Below are positions 37,240 through 51,104 of a DNA stretch of 64,000 bases, one piece after another. This DNA comes from Urechis unicinctus (lineage: Eukaryota; Annelida; Polychaeta; Xenopneusta; Urechidae). Under the pieces are notes generated by a model. The model was not told where the DNA came from, made no database searches, and saw only the letters and a list, made by a program, of their open reading frames with translations. The DNA lies in assembly GCA_034190875.2 (NCBI GenBank), contig CM067354.1, positions 42,352,775 through 42,416,774 on the forward strand, in the 5' to 3' direction. The translations under genes were made by a program, and so were the position numbers. Positions within the stretch are counted from its first letter, which is position 1; every line of letters starts with the position of its first letter.

Positions 37240-40200
37240 GCGTAGAAAAAAGTGGCTTGATGACCGCGAGCCAACGGATTTGTCGATGATTGGAGAAGCC
37301 ACGCTAGACACGGACTCTTCCGTCGTAATTACGGGTCAGTGGTCTTAGACTACCAGGTGATTATCACTGCCTGTCCACCTAGCTATCACGTTTATGGTCA
37401 TTTAATTATTGGTGCATTGAAGGTTATAGTTCAGCATAAAAATTTCCTTGATTTTTTTCGAGAGATTTTATGTGTATGTATCTTTAAACTCGTGAAATAC
37501 CGTTTGCTTTTCAATTGTTGATATATTGTTGATGTACATGAGGTATTTTTGTTTTGCGCCATGGTTCACAACATCCAACCCGTTTTTTAAGGTCATAATT
37601 TGAAGGTTCCATTGGGTGCGATTTTCTCTTTTTGAACCCATCCGAGCCTTATGGCAAATGTTATTCGTCGCTAGATGTATGTTTTATCACGTGGTCTCGT
37701 CACATGACCTCCAGATATTGAGGTTCGCGCTACTCGAATGATCCACGCGGCGTTGAGAGGAGCTGGTGATGCACCACATGACATCGACAGACAAAGTCTG
37801 GCTTCCTGTGACGTCATCAATGATGGCAACGAGGAACCGCTGGACAAACCGCAGGTTGACTTGTCCGTAGTAATGCCTGGTGACAGTTTGTCTCAGCCAC
37901 AATCTCACCTGATACCAACCCTTCAACTGCTCGAATACGTGGCCGAAAAAAAAGCCAACCGGCATCTGTTCTACGAGATCTATAAAGTACATAATGTCAA
38001 TTGAACTCTTCGCGTCATACTTAACAAGTCGGCATTCATAATAATTGATTTAATATGAATTTGTTACGCTATATTTCAGGCAATACCGGAAGTAATGGGG
38101 ACTTGCACCTACGCCTTGCAGCCGGAAGTGAAGATAAAGAACCGATACAAGAACGTCGTGCCATGTGAGGCCACCACAGCTACAGCTACCTATCAACTTA
38201 TGCGTGAATGACGTACCCCTGATTACGTTAATGTTAAATCACAAGACATTTCACTGATGACGTCAGTTCGATGGCGTCAGTATATCATTACGGTGTAACC
38301 CACGTTTTACGACAGACGTTATGATGTGTCCATGTTCCAGACGACGCTAACCGTGTCATGTTGAAGCAGCTCGGCGACAACCCACACAGCACCTACTTCA
38401 ATGGCAGCTTCATACGGGTGAGATGAATTCCGTATTAGAAACGCTAATCTATAGATCTACTGTTTGGTCTCACTAATCCGCAGTCTTCGTGACATACACA
38501 AGGCGCTATGTGGGATGACTGATATGGTATTGCTTGTTCCAGGGTTACAACAACGAGACATTCATAGCATCACACGGTAGGTGCCAAACGAACCACTAAC
38601 TACATAGAAAGCCCAGTATATCGTACAGTATATCGTAATGTAACGATGCATGTCACTTGACGAAGGTCCGAAAAAGACGTCTCTACCTGACTTCTGGAGG
38701 ATGATGTGGGAGCAGGACGTGCACCTCATTGTCATGCTTACTAATGAGTACGAGGACACTAAGGTATGTCATGCATAAGGGAGGGGTGTCATGTAAAAAG
38801 GAGGGGTGTCATGCGTTAAGGAGGGGTGTCAAGCATTAAAGAGGATTGTCATGCATAAAGGAGGGGTGTCAAGCATTAAAGAGGATTGTCATGCATAAAG
38901 GAGGGGTGTCAATCATTAAAGAGGGTTGTCATGCATAAAGGAGGGCTGTCAAGCATTAAAGAGGGTTGTCATACATAAAGGAGGGGTGTCAATCATTAAA
39001 GAGGATTGTGATGCATAAAGGAGGGTTGTCAAGCATTAAGAGGATTTTCATGCATAAAGGAGGGGTGTCAATCATTAAAGGGGGGTTATTATACATAAAG
39101 GAGGGTTGTCATGCTTAAGGGGGGTGTCATTCTAAAAGAAAGGGGTGTCATTCGTAAAGAAGGAGTGTCATGAATTAGGAGGGGATCATGCTGGAGGGAG
39201 GGTGTCATGCATTAAGGAGTTATGTCATGCATATAGAAAGGGTTTGATGAATAAAGGAGGTGAGTCATGCACAAAGGATGTCATGCATTAGCGAGGGGTG
39301 TCATGTACTAGTGAGGTATGTTATGCACTATTAAAGGTTGTCATGCATTAGGAAGGAGTGTCGTGCTTTAACCAGGAGATTTTGCGTAAGGAGATATCAT
39401 ACATAAGAAGGTGACATACATAATTTGGGATCATGCATTTGAAAGTATCATACATGGTAAGCAGGTAAGGGATCCTCCATTCGGATATGTCATACGTAGT
39501 TAGGTATCTTGCGTTAGGAGTTGTCTTACGTAGTTAGGTATCTTGCATTAGGAGTTGTCTTACGTAGTTAGGTATCTTGCATTAGGAGTTGTCTTGTCTT
39601 GCGTTAGGAGTTGTCTTACGTAGTTAGGTATCTTGCGTTAGGAGTTGTCTTGTGTAGTTAGGTATCTTGCATTAGGAGTTGTCTTGTGTAGTTAGGTATC
39701 TTGCGTTAGGAGTTGTCTTGCGTAAGTAGGTATCCTGCATAAGTAGCTCTCTGGCGAAGTAAGCGATCCTGCCTACGGATTAGTGTCATTCACTTTGGAC
39801 GACGGATTAAGGATGTGTGTCATGCATGAGGGGGTGGTGGGGGGGGGGGGGGGGGGGGTGTTTATATATAAATAGTTGTGTCATGCATTGCCATGTGATT
39901 GTAACTGAGCAACGACTTTGATTATCACAATTCGCATTATATTATTGCCGGTGTAGTTCATTTTCATTTCGCGTTCGATATGCAGAAGAAGTGCGAGTCG
40001 TACTGGGGAGAGGCTGACGGAACTGCGTACGGTAACATCAACGTGATACTCAGCCATCAGCAGCAGTGGCCGGACTTTACCATGAGGATGCTAACCTGTA
40101 GCCAGGTACAAAGTGAAAGTCAGGACGAGATCATGGAATGTTGCGTCGTCAGATACGACGAGGTCAAAGAGGGTTGCAGTGTCAGTCACGACGAGGTCAA

Positions 40201-43200
40201 GGAGGGTTGCAGTGTCAGTCACGACGAGGTTAAGTAGGGTTGGGGTGTCAGTCACAACGAGGTCAAGGAGGGTTGGGGTGTCAGTTACGACGAGTTCGGG
40301 TGGCGTTAAGGTGGTACTTACAACTGGGTAGGATTGGGGTGTCAGTGACGACCTGTGGGGAGGACGACCTGTGGGGTGTCAGTGACGACGACGTGTGGGG
40401 GAGGGTTGGGTGTCAGTGACGACGTGTGGGGGAGGGTTGGGGTGTCAGTGACGACGTGTGGGGGAGGGTTGGGGTGTCGTTGACGACGTGTGGGGGAGGG
40501 TTGGGGTGTCAGTGACGACGTGTGGGGGAGGGTTGGGGTGTCAGTGACGACGTGTGGGGGAGGGTTGGGGTGTCAGTGACGACGTGTGGGGGAGGGTTGG
40601 GGTGTCAGTGACGACGTGTGGGGTAGGGTTGGGGTGTCAGTGACGACGTGTGGGGTAGGGTTGGGGTCGTCATTTAAGACCGGAGGAGAGAGTGTCCCGA
40701 CTTATACCTTACATTAATTTGGTTTATCTCGCAAGCCAGCCTGATCATACCGCGTGTTAAATGATTTTTCAATTATCCCGTGACGCTTGTGACCGAATCC
40801 TCGGTAATAGAAGCGTGAAGGTGTAACTTGGCGTAGGATTGACGCTAGTGTGTGGTGACAGGGCGATGACCAGCGGACTGTCGTTCAGTACCAGTTCACC
40901 AGTTGGCCTGACCACGGCGTACCCCAGCAGGCAGCCGCCATACTCAGGCTGAGGAGGAAGGTCCGAGAAGCCATGAGTGGATCACATCCCGTGGTGGTAC
41001 ACTGTAGGTGAGTGGTCCACATCCCGTGGTGGTACACTGTAGGTGAGTGGTCCACCACCGTGATCCCACATCCCGTGGTGGTACACTGTAGGTGAGTGTG
41101 GTACACTGTAGAAGAGTGGTCTTTGGTACACTGTAGAAGAGTGGTCCATCCCGTGGTGGTACACTGGATGACAATGTCATCATGTAATAGTATACTTTAA
41201 TTGTATCGTCTGGATGACTGTCATATTTGTTTTCGGTTTCTTTCATACATACATCTTGCAATTAGTTGGTGGTTAATCTCTACCAAACGTTTCAGAAAAG
41301 TATGATATCCTATTATTCCCTTTTGACCTTATGTTGATCTGGCACATCACCACAGCATACATTACCTCAGCTGGGAATCTCTCCTTTGACAAATTGCAAT
41401 GCAAGTGCTTCTTGAACTATTTCTTCCTCGACCTAGGGGCTCGGGGAGCCTTCGCTATACTTCATCAGCTTCATCTATTTTCTTCATGTTGGTCTCAGCG
41501 CGGGGGTGGGGCGTACCGGTACTTTCCTGGCTCTTGATTGGCTGCTGGAGCAAGCGCAACACGAGGAGGGCGTGGACATCGTTGGCTGCGTGTACCAGTT
41601 GCGTCAAAGCCGAATGCAGATGGTACAAGGCGTGGTGAGTTAATCAACCGCGCATAATCAACTTAAACCATATGATTATAATCACCCGTGTGCATATGTG
41701 AACTCATTGAAAAGGCAACGATCCCCTTAGGTAGAGTTGGGTGTATTTAAATCGTGCGTACGCTATGCAGGAGCAATTTGAGTTCATCCACGCTGCCCTG
41801 GTTGAGGCACTGGCTGCAGGCGACACGGCAATCACAATCAAGGCATTCCAAGAAATGTACTCACACCGCCAGAAGCGTAGATCCGTTGTAGGCCTGCCTT
41901 TCATCGCCACCCAGTGCAAGGTGCTAACAAGATTATAATATAAATAAGATGTTTGTCATAAACGACGAGGATTAATCATGATCCAATTTGTTGATATTTT
42001 GCAATTTAGTCAAGCAGGCTAAATGGAAGAACCGACTTCCTGAACCCACGTGCGTTTCATTGTAAGACGTGAACATTCCACCCCTTCCTTATTGGCTACA
42101 TTCACCCATTCACACGAGATAATTGTGTCCTTAGATATTGGAAGAAATGGCTACACGTCAGTCTGACAAAGACCGGCTGACGATGGCGAAACCTGAGAAT
42201 CTGCTGAAAAACAGAAACACCGTTTACCCAAGTTAGTAATAAAAACAGGAAAATTGATTATGAGAAGTGTATAAATGCCACATATCACTGATATAGACTT
42301 ACTCATAAGATCACTTGTTAAATCCAGTTGGACATGAGTACAATGCGTCCTGTGTGAACAAGGTGTGTTTCTGTACAGGAGCCCGCTACCATGTGAAGAT
42401 CCGGGGGGCGCTAACTGGCGCCTCACCCTATATCAACGCCGTGTATGTGCCAGTGAGTAGACCCTCTGTATCACTCAAATCCACGGTCGTTTTCATCGCC
42501 CACGCCTCATCCCCCTCTATGTGTCCATCTTTCTGTTGCACAGAGCTACAGCAGCAGAACAGGTTACATAGCAACGCATTGGCCATTGCCTGACACGCTG
42601 GTTGACTTCTGGAGCATGGTGTTCGAGACTAAATGCACGCGGATTGTTGTCCTGGAAGACATGACGTCACAGGTGGGTTATTTTACCGTTGTCAAGTCGA
42701 GAGGAGCTCGCGTTGGCAACCAGCTCCACAGCTCACAGTTAACCACATTGACAACGATATTGCTGATTATTATTCACTTTATATTGATAGCATTACTTTG
42801 TTATGCAAATTATGATAATAAGAAATTCCATGGCGGCACATGTCGAATATCTATGTAATATTCACGTTACTCATGGTAAAGCTTGTGAAGGATGGAAAGC
42901 ATTTGTGTTACAGGAAGGCTTTCCTGCCTTGCTTGCCAGCCAGGGCGACAGCCTAATGTACGGAAATAGGACCATCACAGTGGACAGCCAGGAGCGTCAT
43001 GAGTTATTCACAAGCTATGACGTCATTATCCACAAAGCTGACACCGAAAAGACGAATTCAGACTACGTCGTCTACTACGACTCGGTAGATTCATATTGCC
43101 CTCGATCTGCCTTGTGTAACGTTCGACTGATTCTTTGCTGATTAAATACCTAATGCTAATTAATATCATGATAAATGCTTCTTGTGAACAAGCATTGTGA

Positions 43201-43635
43201 TATCTGGTAAGCAGAAAGACGCGGATGCCCACGTGACACTCTATGAAATGACGTCATTGACCGCCATGCTGAACGTCGACGCTATGCACGAAATCAACAG
43301 AGACATGGCACATCATCCAGCCGAGAAATGTACTACAGTAGTGTGCAGGTAGCTATCAGCTTCATGGCGCACCATTGAAATAATGTTAAACCAATGAATT
43401 GCACCTGTCATGAAACTCGCCTTGTGTCCTCGTGTGTGGCAGTGATGGATACAGCCTGTGTGGTCTCTACATAGCATGTAGTATTCTGACGAGGATGGCG
43501 GAAGCAGAGCAGGAAGTGGATATGTTCTACGTAACACAACAGATCCAGCAGTCCTGTCCCGAGTTCATTTCACAGGTAATCAACAGGCTGCTGAGGAAGG
43601 AAGCTGACGACGTTGAGTCAAAGATTAATGATTGA
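37240..43635 (+). CDS. Same receptor phosphatase: cytoplasmic D1 (active-type) and D2 (inactive-type) domains
   Basis: Exons 37240-37334, 37715-37986, 38080-38164, 38341-38417, 38543-38576, 38666-38763, 39986-40105, 40862-41007, 41499-41634, 41771-41920, 42135-42231, 42379-42452, 42544-42672, 42914-43084, 43215-43348 and 43443-43575 (or open to a stop at 43635). All phases agree. A basic stop-transfer stretch (RRRKKWLDD) follows the span. D1 has [34 protein letters not shown] (general acid), VVVHC joined across an intron to [10 protein letters not shown] (catalytic Cys and Arg), and QSRMQMVQG. This should remove phosphate from phosphotyrosine. D2 has PYINAVYVP and DFWSMVFE but no WPD, and its loop reads [12 protein letters not shown], lacking the Arg, so it is a pseudophosphatase domain. 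The last border is uncertain. The whole product is about 1,160 aa. Confidence 0.9.
38764..39760. repeat. Intronic minisatellites in the receptor phosphatase gene
   Basis: Two adjacent arrays: 38764-39410, unit of about 21-22 bp around GGAGGGGTGTCATGCATAAA, and 39480-39740, unit of about 34 bp around GTAGTTAGGTATCTTGCATT. A run of about 20 G follows at 39838-39858. The same arrays, with different copy numbers, lie in the same intron of the second copy (51105-51900). Confidence 0.9.
40110..40680. repeat. Intronic minisatellite (GGGTTGGGGTGTCAGTGACG)
   Basis: A first part with ACGACGAGGTCAAGGAGGGT units of about 31 bp (40150-40330) passes into about ten 30-bp units of GACGACGTGTGGGGGAGGGT TGGGGTGTCAGT. 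Matching array in copy 2 at 52270-52820. Confidence 0.9.
40983..41165 (+). repeat. 35-bp minisatellite built from the exon end and splice donor of the catalytic-signature exon
   Basis: The exon ends ...CACATCCCGTGGTGGTACAC TGTAG followed by donor GTGAGTGGTC. This exact 35-bp exon/intron junction is repeated about five times, some copies partial, downstream in the intron. Each full unit thus carries a copy of the HPVVVHC codons and a copy of the GTGAGT donor. Only the first donor keeps the phase 2 needed to join SAGVGRTG at 41499. Confidence 0.88.
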
Positions 43636-45276
<1,641 letters not shown>

Positions 45277-45562
45277 TCAGCAAAATGGAAAAGTGGGGCA
45301 GGCTCCAAGGCCCCCAGACTCTGCTGAGGCGTCGGGCGAGTTGACCATGGATACTGTAGTAATAATAATATGCATGTATACATATATATATGATGAACAA
45401 GAAACAACCCACGCGGGTTGATGCAGCATTCAGGAAGGGCCTACCTTTCTTGTTCGCATGGTCCTTGGTTCTGATTGACCCAGCCTCAGTGCTGGGTTGT
45501 TGAATCATGAACACAAGACAAGCCATCACGATAGCCAATGCCCAAGTCTTCTTCACTGCCAT
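45277..45562 (-). CDS. Small secreted peptide precursor (64 aa) with C-terminal disulfide-type loop
   Basis: Exon 1 is 45562-45445, starting ATG GCA in good context. It encodes a signal peptide (MAVKKTWALAIVMACLVFMI, likely cleaved after TEA), then GSIRTKDHANKK. Donor GTAGGC follows; acceptor TACAG at 45354 leads to exon 2, 45353-45277, phase matched (118+77 nt), stop TGA. After the dibasic KK the remaining 25 residues start VSMVNSPDASAESGGLG and end ACPTFPFC, with the only two mature cysteines five residues apart at the very C-terminus. The layout (signal, spacer, dibasic site, short peptide with terminal Cys loop) is that of neuropeptide or peptide-hormone precursors. I recognise no family: it is not the usual somatostatin/allatostatin C, urotensin or vasopressin core. 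Reading through the intron gives an unrelated longer frame. Confidence 0.5.
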
Positions 45563-46149
45563 GGTATCTGCAACACGCGTTCCTCTGCATGTAATGTTCC
45601 TGCGGGAATTCTGGTATTTCCATCAGCAAAAGTAAAAAAACTCACCCTTCGATTAGAGAGATGTATTGTGCTGCTGTTGTTGTTTTCTATCCTCTGTGCG
45701 ATGCCAGTAGTAGTTAATATGAAGGCTTTATATAGCAAATGCTTCACAACTGTTTGTCAAATAAGCATCTACACTATAAAACGTGCGCGGTATTGATAAT
45801 TATTTAATGGCCAGCAATATCCGCTTGATATCAGCGGTCGATATGTGTGGTTTCCTGGAAGATGCGATTTGATTGTAAGTCAAGGCCATGATTGGATGAC
45901 TGATGTTTCATGATCTGGCAATTATCTGTCTTTTGGTGTTCTAATCTATTCTCAGGGGTCTTTTTTGTAATCATAAATAGTATCTCCGAGATCGAACAGA
46001 TGTAGGAACACAGTTGTGTTTCCCAATAGGAATCAACAAATTCGAAAATCATGATAAGTAAACCAATAACAGGTTATTATTCGTTCATAATTTTTCAGAC
46101 ATTTTAATGTGACACGATCAAAATTACCTTGCCCCTGGTCCATCACATA

Positions 46150-46465
46150 ACTCAATCAAGGGTTAGTCTGACATTTATAACTTGTCTCTATGAGGGATGT
46201 GTCTGTCATATGTTACATACATCTATGAGGGGTGTGTCAGTCGTATGTTACATACCTCTATGAGGGGTGTGTCTGTCACACGTTACATACCCCTATGCGG
46301 TGTGTGTCTGTTATATGTTACATACCTCTATGAGGGGTGTGTCTGTTAAATGTTACGTACCTCTATGAAGTGTGTCTGTCATATTTAGCAGGTTTCTATG
46401 AGAGGTATGTTTATCAAATATCACATCCCTTTTTGAGAGGTGTGTATAGCAAATGTTACATCCTA
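46150..46465. repeat. About 33-bp minisatellite (GTTACATACCTCTATGAGGG)
   Basis: About nine units of GTTACATACCTCTATGAGGG followed by GTGTGTCTGTCAT. The same family recurs at 58490-58540, 59345-59745 and 60475-61330. Confidence 0.9.
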
Positions 46466-46608
46466 CCATGAGTTTAATCATCCCTTCAGTTAGATGATTA
46501 ATCCATCATCTGGTTAGATAATTCCAAGTTTGTGGATTTCCGGCAATACAGGCTGGCATGGAGACAAAACTCTATCTGCGTAGCCTTGACGCCAGTTTGT
46601 GGGGACAG

Positions 46609-46732
46609 GGCGATGACGAGCGGACTGTCGTTCAGTACCATTTCACCAGTTGGCCTGACCACGGCGTTACCCAGCAGACAGCCGCTATACTGAGGCTGCA
46701 GAGGAAGGTCCGTCATGTTATTAGTGGTGCTT
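46609..46732 (+). pseudogene. Third fragment of the receptor phosphatase WPD exon
   Basis: Matches exon 40862-41007: [20 protein letters not shown] then TQQTAAILRLQRKV, running into HVISGA and a stop at the place of the catalytic-loop codons. The preceding acceptor GACAG is kept. It lacks the VVVHC end, but a degenerate GTGAGTGGT array follows at 46735-47290, so the original junction array was copied with it. Confidence 0.8.
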
Positions 46733-46734
46733 AA

Positions 46735-47290
46735 CTTCACTGTAAGTGAGTGGTATGCAAGCCGTGGTGGTACACTGTAAAGGAGTGGTACACAACCCAT
46801 TGTGGTACAATGCAACTGATATACAAGCTGTGGAGGTACACTGTAAATGATGGAAAACAATCCATGGTGGTACTATACGTACTTTGTACACTGTAAGTGA
46901 TTGGTACACAACACATGGTTGTATTTTATGTCCGAGTGGTACATCACAGGTGAGTGGTACTCCATAGATAAGTTGTACACTGCATTTGTTTGGTATTCTT
47001 TCAGTTATTAATGCATTATAGGTAAGTGGTATACTGTAGGTGAGTGCTATACTGTAGATGAATAGGATATTGTAGGTGAGTGGTATACTGAAGGTGAGCG
47101 GTATATTGTAAATGTGTGGTATATTGTATGTGAGTGGTGGACTGTATGTGAGTGGTAGACTGTAGCTTAGTGGTACACTGGAGGTGCATGGTAGACGGGA
47201 GGTGAGAAGTAAACTGAATGTGAGCGGTAGACCATGTGAGTGGTAGACTGTAGGTGAGTGGTAGACCAAGTGAGTGGTAGACTGTAGGTG
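46735..47290. repeat. Degenerate GTGAGTGGTA array
   Basis: Irregular repeats of about 17-35 bp with core TGTAGGTGAGTGGTA(TAC), diverged from the splice-junction minisatellite at 40983-41165 and 53205-53735. Confidence 0.75.
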
Positions 47291-48866
47291 AGTTGCATGT
47301 TTTAATTGTATCGTCTGCTGTAGAGCGTTGATACAAAGTCATAATATTACTAACAATATCAGAATGTTGTAAGCTAACAAAACTTGTATCATCTAAGTTA
47401 AGTAATAATCGTTTCAAGAATCAAAGATATGAAGTTAGATTTAAATATCGATAATGATGTAGTATGGCAGTTCTGAACATGTTATTCAAATATCATTTGA
47501 ATATATATAAAGGCAAACATTGCCTTAGAGAGAGCTATGAATAATCCACATGTTCTTCATTATCTAAAGCTGATGGCAATATTTGTACTATTTAATGGGG
47601 TTCGACAGGTTCATGATATATAGTTGAGTTACAATCTGTTACGAAATCCAAATGGCGTTATCCTGGTGCAATTTGTATTTGAGACAACAGGGATGAACCA
47701 AGTTTGAAGAAGTATTTGATAAAATAATCTGCTATAACTGATTTATTTTTACAAGATTTATTTTCTTTTATAACAATTACTTCTTTCGTCATTTTTCATA
47801 ATATTATTGAGTCCTCTTCGCAAGATTGATAAGATATTTGGCAGTGTTTGCGGTTCACTATTTACACTGCTTAACTTAAAGAGGCTGTTCGGGTACTCAG
47901 GGATCATTTTCTTAATACATTACTATGTTTAAATCAGACAAATAATTCCATCTTTTAATTTGTGCCGCTAATTTTCTTGATCGAAAATCATGCTGATAAA
48001 TTTGAAACATTATTATTGGAATGAAATTACTCTCTGCACAGTGGAAATCTGTTTTATTTAGTAGTGTCGTTTCATCGATAATGGTACCTACCCAAAACCA
48101 TGAACCACACGAATGTTATCCAGCAAATCATTACATGATCTAAAACTACCACGCTATCGATTTCCATACTTCCGCTCAGGTTACAAAATCTTCACTTGCT
48201 AAAGTTGTAGGGTAAATTCCGACAACGAAAATGACGACAACCAAAGTAAGGATCTAATTTATGAGACTGCAGTGCCACGTAGCGCCTGAAAGTCTCTTTC
48301 AGATTCGCTTATAATTTTTGTAATATGTTTGATCAAAGACGATGGGATGATTTTAATATAGACGTATAAAGCATTATTCTGTTTTTTTCGTAGTCCAAAT
48401 TTGCTTACACTTTCTAATGCGTGAGATTCTGTATTGTCTGTCATAACCCTGTTTTACATGGGTCGTATGTAAGCGGTATGCTGTACTTCAAAGACTACAG
48501 GTTTTCAAACTGAAATAATAATGAACTGGCTCTTTGAAAGCTTGATCTGTCAGTGGTGTTGGACCAGTATGACTTGGAGATCAGGAGCATTATTTTTATA
48601 CTGCTTCTTTCTGACCTTTTTCAATATTCCAAGTCTTCCACTTTCTTTGGACTATGGAACTCACTTTACACTAATGACTACATTGATTGTGGCATAAATT
48701 CGGACTCACTTGTTTATAACTCGTATGATCAAATTAATCTCATATTATGCACATTCTAATGTGCCTCTTGTGAACTTACTATTACTTCTACTGCTCGTCT
48801 CTAACCATATAGTATGTCAGTCATCAGCAACGTCATTTCATACTACCTACATGTCCTACGCGCGTG
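47291..48866. other. No gene recognised
   Basis: AT-rich spacer between the two duplication units; 47580-47830 is the shared end of unit 1. Only short frames. Confidence 0.5.
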
Positions 48867-51104
48867 AATAGGCCCCTTTCTTTCTAAGCGTCAAACATTA
48901 TATTTAGTTAAGCATTCCTTGCCAAAGCACAAACTATGTGTTCAAAATCTTTCGTAACTGTTCAAAAACGTTTGATCCATCCAAAATACTTTATTATATT
49001 TGAGAAATGTGTTTAGCATAGAATATGGGCAATAAATATAATTCTTTGCATTCCACACAAATCTACTAAATTAATTAAATAATAAATGGGTTTGTTGGTT
49101 TTTTTATCTCTCCTTATTTCCCCACCTTTTTGGGAACCATATAACACATTTATAAGTCTGTAAGGACAGTCAGCAGCTGTGTAAGTCTGAAAGGACAACC
49201 AACAGCTTTTTGTGTCTGTAAGGACACCACAAAGATGTATAAGTCTTCAATGACTGCCATCAGCTGTATAAGTCTGTAAGGACAGCAATAAGCTGTACAA
49301 GTCTCTCAGGACAGCCAGCAGCTGTGTGAGTCTTAAAGTACAACCAACAGCTGTTTGAGTCTAAATGTAAAGCCAGCAGTTGTATTATCCTGTACAAACA
49401 GTCAGTAGCTGTACAAGTATATCAGGACAGCAAGCAGCGCGGCCTACAGTAAGATATTTCCAGCTGTGGAAATTACATTTTTTACTATCAAATATCTGTA
49501 TTGCCAGGTACAGGCCGATCTTATATCTCTTTTTGGGGGGCACTGTAGATAAATGGTAGGATTTGGGTTATGTCAAATATAATATTGACACGGAAAAAGG
49601 TCTCAAGTGGGTAGATAAAACCGCTGCATGCTTGGCATTCTCTTAATGGGTTGGGGGGGGGCAGGGGTTGATGACCTTGACCTGCTACAGGCTGGGGCGT
49701 TGTAGGGCCGAATCCATTCTGCCTATCAGAAAAAAAGACTGTTGCTTCTTACTGATGTGAATGAGTTTGGAACTTCATCAGAGAAAAAATTACACGGGTT
49801 TTTAAGTTGACAAAATCCACTGTATGGTCTAGCGCAGGTTGGGCTCGTTTGTGATAAGTACTACAGATCTCCATATAAGTAAGGTGGATATGTTTACGTA
49901 ATTACATCTCTTTATAGGAAAGGATATACGAGGATATAAATGCATGGATATTTGCACATTGTCAACGTGCCGCAAATCAGGGGGAAATTTTATCTACTGA
50001 TTGAAACTCCGTTAAACTTAAATGGCTTATTTCCATTCAATGTCAACTAAACATCATTGAACAAACATGGAGCAGTAACAGAAGTGAAACTAAATATGCA
50101 TATATTTGGGTTGTATTCATAAGCTTCATTAACTAACTCTTCACCTGTCAGACCTGTCATCCAACAGCTCCCCTCTTCATTGTACCGCGTAATGCATGAC
50201 CATACGTCAATCACATCTGCTCGATATCATTTCTTTTTATCCGACTATGTAACTTTGCTCAACAGCAAATGTATTTATTCCTGATTCCAGAAATCATACT
50301 GCAATAGGAAATATTTCTCTTCGTCACTTGATTGACAATTTACACTGTCAACAAACTTCGCCGCAATTAAACTAAAAAAAGTCGGCATCTATTATAATTG
50401 TTTATCTATAAATTTGCTACGCTATATTTCAGGCAATACCGGAAGTAATGGGGACTACGCCACGCAGCCAAAAGTGAAGATAAAGAACCGATACAAGAAC
50501 GTCATGCCATGTGAGGCCATCACAGCTACAGCTACCTATCAACTTATGCGTGAATGACGTACCCCTGATTACGTTAATGTTAAATCACAAGACATTTCAC
50601 TGATGACGTCAGTTCGATGGCGTCAGTATATCATTACGGTGTAACCCACGTTTTACGACAGACGTTATGATGTACCATGTTCCAGACGACGCTAACCGTG
50701 TCATGTTGAAGCAGCTCGGCGACAACCCACACAGCACCTACTTCAGTGGCAGCTTCATACGGGTGAGATGAATTCCGTATTAGAAACGCTAATCTATAGA
50801 TCTACTGATTGGTCTCACTAATCCGCAGTCTTCGTGACATACACAAGGCGCTATGTGGGATCACTGATATGGTATTGCTTGTTCCAGGATTACAACAACG
50901 AGACATTCATAGCATCACACGGTAGGTGTCAAACGAACCACTAACTACAAAGAAAGCCTAGCTGTACAGTATATCGAAATGAAACGATGCATGTCACTTG
51001 ACGAAGGTCCGAACAAGACGACTCTACCTGACTTCTGGAGGATGATGTGGGAGCAGGACGTGCACCTCATTGTCATGCTTACTAATGAGTACGAGGACAC
51101 TAAG

